From Cranoglanis bouderius (taxonomy: Eukaryota; Chordata; Actinopteri; Siluriformes; Cranoglanididae): DNA of 64,000 nt. Positions 24,001-31,597 of the stretch are shown here, one piece after another. The position numbers and the translations under genes are program-made. The notes under the pieces were generated by a model, which was not told where the DNA came from, ran no database searches, and worked only from the letters and a program-made list of their open reading frames with translations. The DNA lies in NCBI GenBank assembly GCA_023630585.1, contig CM042543.1, positions 22,963,260 to 23,027,259 of the forward strand. Reading direction: 5' to 3'. Every line of letters begins with the position of its first letter. The stretch's first letter is position 1.

Positions 24001-24897
24001 TTGCCCATATTCAAGATATAGTCACTTGCTAAGATATCATTTTTGCAGTGAAGAAGGCTCTGACTCTAATGCAAGACCTGAATATACAGTTTATATACTG
24101 TATGTAGGGGTGGGCGGTATGACCAAAAACCTATTTCAAGGAATGAGTAATTTTATTTCATGGTAACGATGAATATCACGTAAAAAAAAATTCTGGTAAA
24201 TCAACTCTAAATCAATTGTATGCTTTGACATCATTTAATTTTAAGATGATAAAACAGGTTACTTGTGCTACCGCTGCTAGCGGGAACATTTGCGCGACAC
24301 AGTTTGCAAATAACATTTTTCTGCTCTTTGTCAGATTTCGTAAACCCGAATCACGTCCATACCACCGATGTCGCACCTCTTTTCATAACAAGTTCCTCCT
24401 CCTGCTCAGGATTGGTTTGTGGGACTTCTTCACCAGCGTGCTTATCTTTCTCCATGTTTTTCCTCTCACGACTACTCTTATGTACAGCTTCTCGATCGTT
24501 CTCACGTGCAGGAGCGCTACGCACAAAGTTAACCACGCCCACTTATTTACATTTCGCGGTATACATGGAATAGAAAAATCTGTAACGGTCGACATTTTAT
24601 TCCGCGATAACGGTATATACCGTCATACCGCCCAGCCATAACTGTATGTATTATAAAAGTGTAGTAAAGTCAAACACCAATGAACAATCTTTAATCTCTT
24701 ACCTTTTTAATTCTGCACACCTTCAGATGAACCAACAGGCTGTATCAGAGCATGCTAAGAAGATGTGGTCTCTACCAGTGGATCTTAAGGAAGCAGTGAA
24801 TGCCTATGTAGGCTCTCACTTCCCCGAGCATGTAGAAAAGGCTGAAGACTCCAAGCCAGAGCAGGATGGCAAATATGGCCAAGTTTACCGGGGCTGA
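1024..24897 (+). CDS. plcb2: Phospholipase C beta, plcb2-like, 28 exons (5' end outside window)
   Basis: Hydrolyses PIP2 to diacylglycerol and IP3 downstream of Gq and G-beta-gamma at the plasma membrane (family knowledge). Exons: 1024-1103, 1404-1457, 1545-1620, 2215-2315, 2512-2672, 2810-2956, 3631-3788, 4031-4113, 4232-4316, 4526-4661, 4758-4912, 5882-5978, 6141-6225, 7956-8080, 9013-9164, 9853-10017, 10208-10307, 10451-10555, 10688-10743, 11002-11059, 11218-11859, 12162-12345, 13702-13831, 18042-18106, 18730-18768, 20793-20844, 22384-22482, 24727-24897. They total 3561 nt (1186 residues plus stop) and every junction keeps frame. EF-hand, X, Y, C2 and C-terminal domains follow in family order; all catalytic residues are present. 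The PH domain is upstream of the window. Human PLCB2 is about 1185 residues in all, so this protein is longer, mainly through one Pro/Glu-rich exon. The beta2 assignment rests on the C-terminal end and on ankrd63 and pak6 lying downstream; a beta1 or beta3 origin is less likely. Confidence 0.9.
2810..4661 (+). CDS. plcb2: plcb2 exons 6-10: catalytic X half of the TIM barrel
   Basis: Exons 2810-2956, 3631-3788, 4031-4113, 4232-4316 and 4526-4661 encode PI-PLC X. The first catalytic histidine is codon 2938-2940 in SSHNTYLT, followed directly by the Ca-binding Asn. The E and D Ca ligands are in CLELDCWKG. The second catalytic histidine is codon 3753-3755 in ITHGFTMTT. The fourth Ca ligand is the Glu in SFENHVD (exon 4031-4113). 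The segment ends with LMGKILIKNKKG, as in other PLC-beta proteins. Nothing needed for catalysis is missing. The acceptor of exon 3631 follows directly on a TG repeat about 95 bp long. Confidence 0.9.
3069..3098. repeat. (TTTG)n microsatellite
   Basis: About seven TTTG units inside a plcb2 intron. Confidence 0.9.
3210..3420. repeat. Dispersed repeat, probably a decayed DNA element
   Basis: The phrases with repeated ACTTGA, TACTTTTA and AAGTACAG resemble a common fish interspersed repeat built on ACTTTTACTCAAGTA motifs. No clear ends are visible, so the class is uncertain. Confidence 0.4.
3525..3619. repeat. (TG)n microsatellite next to a splice acceptor
   Basis: A 95-bp TG tract with a few TGCG interruptions ends 11 bp before the AG of plcb2 exon 3631-3788. 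Confidence 0.95.
4758..4912 (+). CDS. plcb2: plcb2 exon 11: acidic X-Y linker with tandem Asn-Pro-Glu repeat
   Basis: This exon encodes the autoinhibitory X-Y linker. Its first half is a 9-bp tandem repeat at 4772-4825: six units, five of them identical (AACCCTGAG), giving repeated Asn-Pro-Glu. Its second half is a His/Asp/Glu stretch (DEHHDEHHEDEEQDEE). In the PLC-beta family a negatively charged linker occludes the active site and is displaced at the membrane, so the acidity fits that role. The Asn-Pro-Glu array is unusual, and its unit count could vary between alleles because it is a perfect minisatellite. The donor gtaatg keeps phase 0. Confidence 0.85.
5310..5328. repeat. (TA)n microsatellite
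   Basis: A short TA run in the 969-bp intron 4913-5881. The rest of that intron has poly-T (5072-5119) and poly-A (5384-5402) runs and no coding signal. Confidence 0.85.
5882..9164 (+). CDS. plcb2: plcb2 exons 12-15: catalytic Y half of the TIM barrel
   Basis: Exons 5882-5978, 6141-6225, 7956-8080 and 9013-9164 encode PI-PLC Y. Landmarks are SSIVNYIQP, ISSFVETKGE (the Ser that contacts the inositol phosphate in this family), MSRIYPKGTRMDSSNYNP (Arg and Tyr of the substrate pocket), FWNVGCQMVALNYQTMD and FEYNGRTGYLLK. The intron after 6225 has U12-type signals. The intron after 9164 starts with GC. A decayed Tc1 copy sits inside the U12-type intron. Confidence 0.9.
6226..7955 (+). other. plcb2: plcb2 intron with U12-type (minor spliceosome) signals
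   Basis: The donor reads GTATCCTTT at 6226-6234, the U12 consensus for GT-AG minor introns. Upstream of the acceptor AG (7954-7955) is TTCCTTTAC at 7935-7943, close to the U12 branch-point consensus TTCCTTRAC; its branch adenosine at 7942 lies 13 nt before the intron end. There is no long pyrimidine tract, which also fits. The junction yields the conserved VEY-NKRQMSRIYPKG segment. The intron carries a dead Tc1 copy. Confidence 0.85.
6645..7716 (+). mobile_element. Tc1-like relic, Sleeping Beauty-type 3' end
   Basis: Decayed transposase phrases appear in order in shifting frames: KVPQASVQTIV, ELSRMNKLWSERFS, HCG..GSIMLWG-like, DYLDILKELLKTSARKL, FQQD, PKWLKEIK, then EEW...PQVL. The 3' end (about 7666-7716, GTGTATATAAACTTTTAG then CCTCAACTATA) resembles the salmonid-type Tc1 inverted repeat. 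No matching 5' end is seen. Many stops and frameshifts: a fossil. Confidence 0.7.
9165..9852 (+). other. plcb2: plcb2 GC-AG intron (first)
   Basis: The donor is AAG followed by gcaagt, the strong form typical of GC introns. Joining 9164 to 9853 gives NTLSIK-IYSGQFLSDK, which matches the family. The GT at 9169 would shift the frame. At about 9480-9670 the intron has a moderately complex segment that reads like a dispersed repeat, but I cannot name it. Confidence 0.8.
9853..10743 (+). CDS. plcb2: plcb2 exons 16-19: C2 domain and start of the tail
   Basis: Exons 9853-10017, 10208-10307, 10451-10555 and 10688-10743 encode the C2 beta-sandwich packed against the catalytic core. Landmarks are SGQFLSDKN, NPVWNEEPFVFEK, LRIVAYEEGGKFIGHR and LPALFVYIEVKDYIPAAFAD. 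The last of these exons runs on into a short Lys/Pro-rich segment. Its donor is GC (GAA followed by gcaagt at 10744); the only nearby GT choice would create an immediate in-frame stop. A TG repeat (10409-10443) lies directly before the acceptor at 10450. Confidence 0.88.
10409..10443. repeat. (TG)n microsatellite next to a splice acceptor
   Basis: TG tract ending 7 bp before the acceptor AG of plcb2 exon 10451-10555. Confidence 0.9.
10744..11001 (+). other. plcb2: plcb2 GC-AG intron (second)
   Basis: The donor is GAA followed by gcaagt and the acceptor is ttccag at 10996-11001. The join keeps phase 0 and reads AKQE-SANYVSKYEM. Using the GT at 10749 instead would put a TAA straight after the junction. 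This is weaker than the first GC intron because the flanking protein sequence is not strongly conserved. Confidence 0.65.
11002..11859 (+). CDS. plcb2: plcb2 exons 20-21: Pro/Glu/Ala-rich low-complexity insert
   Basis: Exon 11002-11059 (19 codons) leads into a 642-nt exon, 11218-11859, made almost wholly of Pro, Glu, Ala, Ser and Thr, with SEEAPPTE-type repeats. A 36-bp unit is perfectly duplicated at 11439-11474 and 11475-11510. The acceptor (ttacag) is good. The donor gtaggc at 11860 is only moderate, but it is the one that gives an open junction; GT sites at 11848 and 11869 would give a TAG across the junction. If the exon is not spliced out at its 3' end, translation stops at 11877-11879. 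The segment lies between C2 and the coiled-coil domain, normally a short flexible linker. It is probably disordered. Confidence 0.75.
12162..24897 (+). CDS. plcb2: plcb2 exons 22-28: C-terminal coiled-coil domain
   Basis: Exons 12162-12345, 13702-13831, 18042-18106, 18730-18768, 20793-20844, 22384-22482 and 24727-24897. They encode Lys/Glu-rich heptad-like helices, a short Lys/Ser-rich part, and a last exon with MWSLPVDLKEAVNAYVGSHFPE. That end aligns in my memory with the C-terminus of human PLCB2 (the segment ending in a CFPSE-like motif), a main reason for the beta2 call. In PLC-beta proteins this domain binds Gq and membranes. The part from 18107 to 22482 is shorter than in beta1 and beta3 and lacks their usual RSYIQEVV-like helix, so either the domain has shrunk or a divergent exon was missed. 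The stop is TGA at 24895-24897. Confidence 0.8.
12811..13373 (+). mobile_element. MITE family A, copy 1 (563 bp)
   Basis: It starts TACAGTACTGTGCAAAAG and ends with the imperfect inverse, CTTTTGCACAGCACTGTA. There is no coding capacity. Similar copies lie at 51455-52004 and 61557-62110, and the same terminal repeat is on the Tc1 copy at 47585-48747. It sits in the intron 12346-13701 of plcb2. Confidence 0.85.
13994..14300. mobile_element. MITE with long inverted repeats (about 307 bp)
   Basis: The left end TACAACCCCAATTCCAAAAA and the right end (its inverse, ending GGAATTGGGGTTGTA) belong to inverted repeats of about 70 bp that also share TTTACATTTTACACAGC-type inner sequence. The middle is non-coding. 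TA at the ends suggests Tc1/mariner-type mobilisation. Confidence 0.85.
15990..17050 (-). mobile_element. Tc1-like transposon relic
   Basis: Read on the minus strand, the fragments follow Tc1 transposase order: an N-terminal helix-turn-helix region near 16990-16800, GGSIML near 16380, then NPTKNLWGDLKRAVYRR and a KEWENIAK segment near 16140-16040. Frameshifts and stops break the frame. Clear inverted repeats were not found, so both limits are approximate. Confidence 0.7.
18120..18189. repeat. (GT)n microsatellite beside a splice donor
   Basis: Perfect GT run starting 14 bp after the donor of plcb2 exon 18042-18106. Confidence 0.95.
18294..18347. repeat. (GT)n microsatellite
   Basis: Second GT run in the same intron of plcb2. 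Confidence 0.95.
18597..18667. repeat. (GA)n microsatellite
   Basis: GA tract about 60 bp upstream of the 39-nt plcb2 exon at 18730. Confidence 0.95.
18790..18871. repeat. (AC)n microsatellite
   Basis: AC tract, interrupted once near 18857, beginning 21 bp after the donor of the 39-nt plcb2 exon. Confidence 0.95.
19237..20185 (+). mobile_element. Tc1-like relic with CTATATGGCCAAAAG ends, carrying a nested element
   Basis: The inverted ends CACTATATGGCCAAAAG (19237) and CTTTTGGCCATATAGTG-like (to 20185) define it. Between 19840 and 20100 is decayed plus-strand transposase sequence beginning FQHDNEP, in the order known for fish Tc1 families (CATGACAATG, then CCTGACCTCA, then CTTCCC..GAGTGGAG). 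Another transposon is inserted at 19284-19820. Confidence 0.75.
19284..19820 (+). mobile_element. Internally deleted Tc1 copy nested in another Tc1
   Basis: The ends are CAGGTGCATCTCAA and TAGATGCACCTG, as in the full-length element at 27.3-28.8 kb. Inside (19600-19775) is a shortened transposase segment in the order WSK-LFSDESKFCISFGNQ, then PSCLKSSVK, MIWGAMS and YQEILEHF-like, so most of both coding flanks are deleted. It interrupts the surrounding relic and is therefore the younger insertion. Confidence 0.75.
21034..21100. repeat. (AC)n microsatellite
   Basis: AC run in the plcb2 intron 20845-22383. Confidence 0.95.
22003..22150 (-). repeat. tRNA-derived SINE-like repeat
   Basis: On the minus strand it begins like a tRNA: a weak box A region, GTTGGGCTACTGATC, then GAGTTCAAATTCC as a box B-like motif. 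A tail ends in GGCGTCTGCCAAATGCCG. This is a familiar interspersed pattern in fish genomes. No A-tail or target duplication is clear. Confidence 0.6.
24105..24640. mobile_element. Non-autonomous hAT-type element with 8-bp target duplication
   Basis: The flanking 8-mer ACTGTATG is identical at 24097-24104 and 24641-24648. The inner ends are inverted (GGGTGGGCGGTATGACC-like at left, GGTATATACCGTCATACCGC then CCAGCC at right). Eight-base duplications are the mark of hAT transposons. No transposase is encoded, and the open frames inside are short and unlike anything I recognise. It sits 86 bp before the last plcb2 exon. Confidence 0.8.
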
Positions 24898-25371
24898 TGG
24901 CCATTCAGATTCCTCTCCTTAGCTCTCCTTAGCACTTCTGCAGGTGTAGTCGAAAGATGGAAAAATTTGGAAAATCATTCAATCCACATGTTGATACAGT
25001 TTTAGAGTGAAATGGGTGCAATGTGCAAGAATTTCTCCCATGATATTTGTAGTAAAGCCATTGACACCATGGTTTAAATGGTGTGAGGGTGAACCTCAAT
25101 TATGTAAAAGAGACAATCACCTGCAGAACTATGCTGTTACAGAAATGTGTCAGTTGTGATTTTAGGATGTATTGAATAGTTATTACAGAGGACATTGCTT
25201 AATGGTCTTCATTTAGCACTTCCAGTTATTTATGCATTTTGTTATGTGTACATTTGGAACACATACTGTATGCAGACAAATGTCTATGGTCTTCATTTAT
25301 TGCATATAGAATACAATTTAATGTTGCTTATTAAAGAGATACAAGTGATGTCTCACTAATAGAAAAATAAA
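24898..25371 (+). promoter_or_regulatory. plcb2: plcb2 3' UTR with candidate poly(A) signal
   Basis: Untranslated sequence after the TGA. The first canonical AATAAA is at 25366-25371, and a further AATAAA-like site is near 25454. No other coding sequence is seen here. The true cleavage site is not determined. Confidence 0.5.
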
Positions 25372-26046
25372 CTTAATTAAAGATCCCTTAGGCTTAAATA
25401 ATAATGCATTATCTTTATTTAATAATATTTCTCTTTGATATTATCTAAAATGTAATAAATGTCAGGTTTACAACTAGGTTACTGTGTATGTCATTTATTT
25501 TAATATGATATTATGACAGTGATGTGATGAAACGTGAGATATCATTATTAAAGTTATTAAAATTATGAGAGATTTTGAAAAAGGCTAAATACAATCTGAT
25601 GGTGGAATACATTCTCCAAAGCCACAGTTTATCAGTGTGATCCTTAAACCTTAACACATTTCCCTCAACAAATGGTACCAACCCATATGAGTAACAGACA
25701 GTGAGGGAAAGGTCTGTGTTTCTGCATTGCATTTACTGAGTGCAGTCACTGAGTTAGTTCATCACAGTTCAGTCTGAAGGTGCTTTTTGAAAACACTCCA
25801 CACCTACACACTCATCGTTCAGTCTCTGACATTCAACCTCACAATTATCCAGCCATTTTAACGAAACTGTTTTCTACATGATATATACTTGGCTCAATAA
25901 TATAAGCTATGAGGCTGACCAGGTTTCAATAAAAAAGATTTTCGTTCAAGATTAATAAAGGCTAGTTATTAAACATAAGGCTTGGACATGCTGGTCTACT
26001 TTAGGTATTAAAAATATATAGAATGAAAAAAAAACTTTTAAAAATC

Positions 26047-26096
26047 TATCTATCTATCTGTCTGTCTATCTGTCTGTCTATCTGTCTGTCTGTCTG
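26047..26096. repeat. (TCTA)n/(TCTG)n microsatellite
   Basis: Mixed tetranucleotide array downstream of plcb2. Confidence 0.9.
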
Positions 26097-26452
26097 TATC
26101 AGCCGGAGGTTTGTAATCATGCTAAATATATCTATGAAATATATTAACAAATATCAACGTGATTAGCTGCCAGAAGTGATCAGGGAATGTTTGTATGTAT
26201 GTTTGTGGTAGAATTCTAAACATTTTTGTAAATACATATATACAGCGCTTTACATTAAGGTTCCATTATCTAAAATTATTTACTGCATTAGTTGACATTA
26301 ACAAACCATTAACTCTAAAGCATTAATAAACTAAATAATGTTTGTTTAAATCTTAACAAAATACACCTGTATTGATTAATGTTTATTCAATACATGACTA
26401 AATATAAATCCACATAAATCACGTAAATTAAAAATATTAAACTAGAACATGG

Positions 26453-26775
26453 GTAGCACGGTGGTGTAGTAGCATTTCTGCCTCACTGCTCCAGGGTTCA
26501 ATCCTGAGCTCAGGTTACTGTCTGTGTGGAGTTTTGCATGTTCTCCCCGTGTTCGTGTGAGTTTTATATAGGTTCTCTGGTTTCCTTCCACTGTCCACAA
26601 TCATGCAGGTATGTGGATGGGCTATGCTATATTGCCCCTAGGTGTGAATGAGTTTATGATTGTGCGTGCAAATTGCAATAGACTGGCATCCCATTTGAGA
26701 TGAATTCTACTGCCTTGTGGGATTGGCTCTGCCTTAACCAGGATAAAGCAGTTACTGAAGATGAATGAATGAAAT
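26453..26775 (+). repeat. SINE-like repeat
   Basis: Starts GGTAGCACGGTGGTGTAGTA, with CAGGGTTCAATCC as box B-like sequence, and ends GGATAAAGCAGTTACTGAAG then ATGAATGAATGAA. It shares layout and wording with the repeats at 40551 and 40915. The A/T-rich sequence on both sides (26248-26440 and 26990-27170) may be another decayed element. Confidence 0.6.
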
Positions 26776-27186
26776 AACAACATGTTCCCAAATGCTGATA
26801 ACTTACTGCTGTCTGGTCTCCAGGTGTAAATATTGGAACTTGCTTCAGAATAAGTTCTGAATTTTTACCAGTTAAGAACAACATGTTATTAAGGTGTTCA
26901 TGTTGGTTATATGGGCTTGATTTTCACATTGATGGTATGAACATTGCTTAATACAGGGGTTGATTATTTGGTTTATTTGGTTTATTATTTAAAAAAATAA
27001 AAATAAAAAAATAAATAAAGATCAATTATTAATAAAAAAGTTACTTTGTTTATGCAGCTTATGGTTTAAGTACATGGTTTATTAATCATGTTAAGTAACA
27101 AATAATGTTAAAAAAATATTAAATAATGTCTGTTAATAATGCACATTTTGTAATATGGAATATGTAATATCATGTCTTTATATAAA

Positions 27187-27190
<4 letters not shown>

Positions 27191-27269
<79 letters not shown>
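27191..27269. repeat. (TA)n microsatellite
   Basis: Pure TA run directly abutting the left end of the Tc1 element that follows; Tc1 elements insert at TA. Confidence 0.95.
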
Positions 27270-27277
<8 letters not shown>

Positions 27278-28788
27278 GGTGCATCTCAATAAATTAGAAT
27301 GTCGTGGAAAAGTTCATTTATTTCAGTAATTCAACTCAAATTGTGAAACTCGTGTATTAAATAAATTCAGTGCACACAGACTGAAGTAGTTTAAGTCTTT
27401 GGTTCTTTTAATTGTGATGATTTTGGCTCACATTTAACAAAAACCCACCAATTCACTATCTCAACAAATTAGAATACTTCATAAGACCAATAAAAAAACA
27501 TTTTTAGTGAATTGTTGGCCTTCTGGAAAGTATGTTCATTTACTGTACATGTACTCAATACTTGGTAGGGGCTCCTTTTGCTTTAATTACTGCCTCAATT
27601 CGACGTGGCATGGAGATGATCAGTTTGTGGCACTGCTGAGGTGGTATGGAAGCCCAGGTTTCTTTGACAGTGGCCTTCAGCTCATCTGCATTTTTTGGTT
27701 TCTTGTTGCTCATTTTCCTCTTGACAATACCCCATAGATTCTCTATGGGGTTCAGGTGTGGTGAGTTTGCTGGCCAGTCAAGCACACCAACACCATGGTC
27801 ATTTAACCAACTTTTGGTGCTTTTGGCAGTGTGGGCAGGTGCCAAATCCTGCTGGAAAATGAAATCAGCATCTTCAAAAAGCTGTTCAGCAGAAGGAAGC
27901 ATGAAGTGCTCCAAAATTTCTTGGTAAACGGGTGCAGTGACTTCGGTTTTCAAAAAACACAATGGACCAACACCAGCAGATGACATTGCACCCCAAATCA
28001 TCACAGACTGTGGAAACTTAACACTGGACTTCAAGCAACTTGGGCTATGAGCTTCTCCACCCTTCCTCCAGACTCTAGGACCTTGGTTTCCAAATGAAAT
28101 ACAAAACTTGCTCTCATCTGAAAAGAGGACTTTGGACCACTGGGCAACAGTCCAGTTCTTCTTCTCCTCAGCCCAGGTAAGACGCCTCTGACGTTGTCTG
28201 TGGTTCAGGAGTGGCTTAACAAGAGGAATACGACAACTGTAGCCAAATTCCTTGACACGTCTGTGTGTGGTGGCTCTTGATGCCTTGACCCCAGCCTCAG
28301 TCCATTCCTTGTGAAGTTCACTCAAATTCTTGAATCGATTTTGCTTGACAATCCTCATAAGGCTGCGGTTCTCTCGGTTGGTTGTGCATCTTTTTCTTCC
28401 ACACTTTTTCCTTCCACTCAACTTTCTGTTAACATGCTTGGATACAGCACTCTGTGAACAGCCAGCTTCTTTGGCAATGAATGTTTGTGATTTACCTAGT
28501 GAACCAAACTGAGAGACCATTTTGAAGGCTCAGGAAACCTTTGCAGGTGTTTTGAGTTGATTAGCTGATTGGCATGTCACCATATTCTAATTTGTTGAGA
28601 TAGTGAATTGGTGGGTTTTTGTTAAATGTGAGCCAAAATCATCACAATTAAAAGAACCAAAGACTTAAACTACTTCAGTCTGTGTGCATTGAATTTATTT
28701 GATACACGAGTTTCACAATTTGAGTTGAATTACTGAAATAAATGAACTTTTCCACGACATTCTAATTTATTGAGATGCACCTGTGTGT
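27270..28788 (-). mobile_element. Full-length Tc1-like transposon, apparently intact
   Basis: Inverted repeats about 201 bp long run 27276-27476 and 28583-28783, with outer ends CAGGTGCATCTCAATAAATT and its inverse. TA-rich sequence flanks both sides. The single minus-strand frame 27555-28520 encodes an uninterrupted transposase. Deletion derivatives with the same ends occur at 19284-19820 and 38323-38533. Confidence 0.9.
27555..28520 (-). CDS. Tc1-family transposase, 321 aa, no disruption
   Basis: Catalyses cut-and-paste excision and insertion at TA. The N-terminus has paired helix-turn-helix signatures (KSQTFIAKEAGCSQSAVSKHV at about 10-30, and a second near 60-95). The catalytic DD34E triad is complete: D135 in LFSDESKF, D225 in FQQDLAPAH and E260 in NPIENLWG, with 89 and 34 residues between. 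It ends IKAKGAPTKY, the usual Tc1 terminus. Length is slightly under the usual 340. The ATG at 28518-28520 is the first in frame. There is no stop or frameshift, so the copy may be recent. Whether it is expressed cannot be told from sequence. Confidence 0.9.
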   Translation of the reverse strand: MVSQFGSLGKSQTFIAKEAGCSQSAVSKHVNRKLSGRKKCGRKRCTTNRENRSLMRIVKQNRFKNLSELHKEWTEAGVKASRATTHRRVKEFGYSCRIPLVKPLLNHRQRQRRLTWAEEKKNWTVAQWSKVLFSDESKFCISFGNQGPRVWRKGGEAHSPSCLKSSVKFPQSVMIWGAMSSAGVGPLCFLKTEVTAPVYQEILEHFMLPSAEQLFEDADFIFQQDLAPAHTAKSTKSWLNDHGVGVLDWPANSPHLNPIENLWGIVKRKMSNKKPKNADELKATVKETWASIPPQQCHKLIISMPRRIEAVIKAKGAPTKY

Positions 28789-31364
28789 ATATATATATAT
28801 ATAAACTAACCTCTTATGTAAGCATCTATTTTATCTTCACGCCTCTTTTAGAAACACATAAAGCAATTAGCCTATGTCTAGACAAAAGCAGCTTTTATTA
28901 ACTAGGCAGAAAAACAGCCTGGCTTTTGTTTTGAGGCTTCAGAAATATGTGGCATGTGGCTGGGCTGCTGGTCTCTGTCACATGGCCTGCAACCATGCAG
29001 TTTGAATGCAGTCTCCTCCTCCTGTTTTGAAAGGAATCATTACATGAGAGCTGTACTTGCAGCGTTATTGAACACACAAACACACACTGTGCCACTGCTG
29101 TGTGAAGCAATTTTAGTCAAAATGACATATTCAGCTACAATTTTCCTTAATTACACTGTTATGATTTCAAAATCCTAAAATGGCTCACTCTCTTTAAATA
29201 GACCAGGTGAGTGAAGAGCTTTGACATGTGTATGGAGCATACACATAGGTCTAAATGTCTGAAGTGAAAATCTGAAGTCGGTCTATAGCTATAGCTTTTA
29301 AACAAATGTGGCAGAAGTAAATGGTCCATATTTTCAAGAGCAATAACAAAAAATATACTGTATCTATAAGAACATTAAACACAATAGTCAGTATTTTGTT
29401 GTGTAAGTGCCATGTAATACTAAATATTTTGCTATTTGATTTTACCCTAATAACAATGTACATAAAACTATTTATTAATGGAAACAATAGAATCAAAGGT
29501 TATTTACTACATTTGCTATTGGATAAATCCATATTAATTTCCAATATTAGGAATACATTAAAACAGAAACATCAAAGAAAATTATCATGTAATTAATTTG
29601 ATGGTGGTTTAAAACAAGCAAAATCACCAAGCCTAGGATAAACAATAAAGGACTCACTGAAAAATCTTCTTTATGTGGTATGTGTTTGTGTATAGCCATA
29701 TTAGGGGTTTGCAATATTCATTACAAATATGCCAACAAATAACCAAAATATTCAGAGAATGAAAAGAAATGTTTTATTTTTATTTTCTACAAACATTTTG
29801 ATTAAATATTAAAGCGATTAGGTTCTACTTCAACTCTGAGTCCTAGAAGTATTTGATATTTTAACAAAGATATAAATATTGCTGTCATACATACATTGTT
29901 TCCCTTTCTTCACTTTATCTTATGCACGTCGGACCTCAGAGCTATCTGCATAACAGCTTTTGACTTCAGTCAGAACTCACCTCTCAGCCCATATTTTTTT
30001 TGCATTTTCCCTGAGTGTTTCCCTCAGAGTTTACCATGCCTCTCTTCCCATACCTGCTCTCCACCACTGAGCTTGCAGTGTTAGGACTCCACTAACATGA
30101 ACATGAACATGAACATATCAAGTATTCATCTGTTACATGTCTTTGGGCATTACTTAGAGGTAGCACTTGAGGAAGTCTGTGCTTCTGCTACCTGGGCATC
30201 AGTATGCAACTTCTACAAGGTTAACATCAGCCCTCCTATTGGCATGCGTTTGGTGGTCCTCTCCAAACACCTTTCCAAACAGTCCTTAACTAGTGCATCT
30301 AGCAGGAACTCAGTTAGAAAGTTCTAGGGAATGATGGCTGTATGGCAATGGTATTTATATCAGTGGTATTTATTTGACAATGTCATGCAGTCACTTTTTG
30401 ACTTTGTTGATGGCCCTGACATGCGCATGCCGCTGCACAGGAAGATATCCAGGTGACATTCACTGCCCTTGGCACTTATCAGGCATTCACAGAAACACAG
30501 TTACGAATGTAACTTGCAAAAGAACACTGTATGCTTGAATATTTCTGTGAAATATTTCATTTGTGGTTCATTCGCTTAGAATAATGTTACATTCACTGTT
30601 CATTCCCTTACCTTTTGGTGAGTATTACTACTGAGACAAATTAAAGTAAGCAGTATAGTTCAGCAACAGTGAAGACATCACCACCTTACTGCATTCTTTC
30701 GTTGCCAAGACTGAAGCCATTTTGCATTGTGTTTGTATTATAGGGTTTCCTTTTCAGCAAGTGAGATACATGTATGCGTGATTGGATATTGTGCTGAAAT
30801 ACTGATTATTTATTCATAAAGCATTGCTGAAGAATACCTTAAAAAAAAAAACTCATCTATTTTTTCAACTATAATCAAAAAGTTTCTTGACTTTTGCATT
30901 GCACTGAATCTGACACTAAGTGCCTACCTAAATGGGTGTTATTGGGAAGCTCTTTCAATCCACCATACTTTTTTTACCTTCCCCTTTAGTCCTTGGCACC
31001 CATTTTCTTCAGGCTGGCCAATGTGTGACTGCACCATGGTGAGTGCAAGGGCATGAGTCAGTCACTGTGAGTCATTTCACTCTTACAGAATTTTTATCTT
31101 CCAGAAACCCATGGACATCTCACCATCTCACCAAGCTAGTGGTAATGGAGTTCCCTTGTCCTGTCTTACCTCTCCCAGTCACTATGTTAATTAACATGCT
31201 AATGAGGAATGTTCTTGTCTGGGTGTGTGAGTGTGACAAAGTAGTAAGGGAGAATATTTACACACTTTCTGGTGAAACAGGTGCAAGTGTTCATGTGACG
31301 TCCTCCCGTGGTGCACAGTGGCTGCTGGGATATGTACTGGCTACATGACATGGTGCTTCAACTA
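28789..31364. other. Intergenic, no supported gene
   Basis: AT-rich sequence between transposons. Only a weak recombinase-like relic near 30150-30300 stands out; the remainder shows short random frames and homopolymer runs. Confidence 0.6.
30150..30300 (+). pseudogene. Possible tyrosine-recombinase retroelement relic (DIRS/Ngaro-like)
   Basis: A short frame reads LEEVCASATWASVCNFYKVN, resembling the C-terminal part of the tyrosine recombinases of fish DIRS-type retroelements (pattern: acidic, AATWAS, then F-YRV). It is too short and too decayed to place firmly, and no flanking repeats are visible. Confidence 0.3.
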
Positions 31365-31597
31365 AGTTTTAATTTAGGGGTGTGCACACTTATGCAACCA
31401 GGTTATTGCATTTTTATTTTTATTTTTTCATTTTTTTCCATAAAATATTGTTATTGTTTTTCATTGTAATTTATAGGTTGTAATTTCACAATAAAGGTAG
31501 AAAAGATTCTGACAGGATACATCTTGGTTTCATTTTTTACATCACAAAAACCTGCCATTTTAACAGGGGAGTGTAGACTTTTTATATCCACTGTATA
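31365..31597 (+). mobile_element. Tc1-like 3' end fragment
   Basis: Non-coding tail wording (GTGTGCACACTTATGCAACC, then a poly-T section, then GTGTAGACTTTTTATATCC, ACTGTA) is that of a fish Tc1 terminus. No transposase remains. Confidence 0.5.

Noticed and set aside
24216..24641. 141-codon frame and its opposite-strand partners
   Set aside because: They lie wholly inside the hAT-type element and match no transposase or cellular domain that I recognise.
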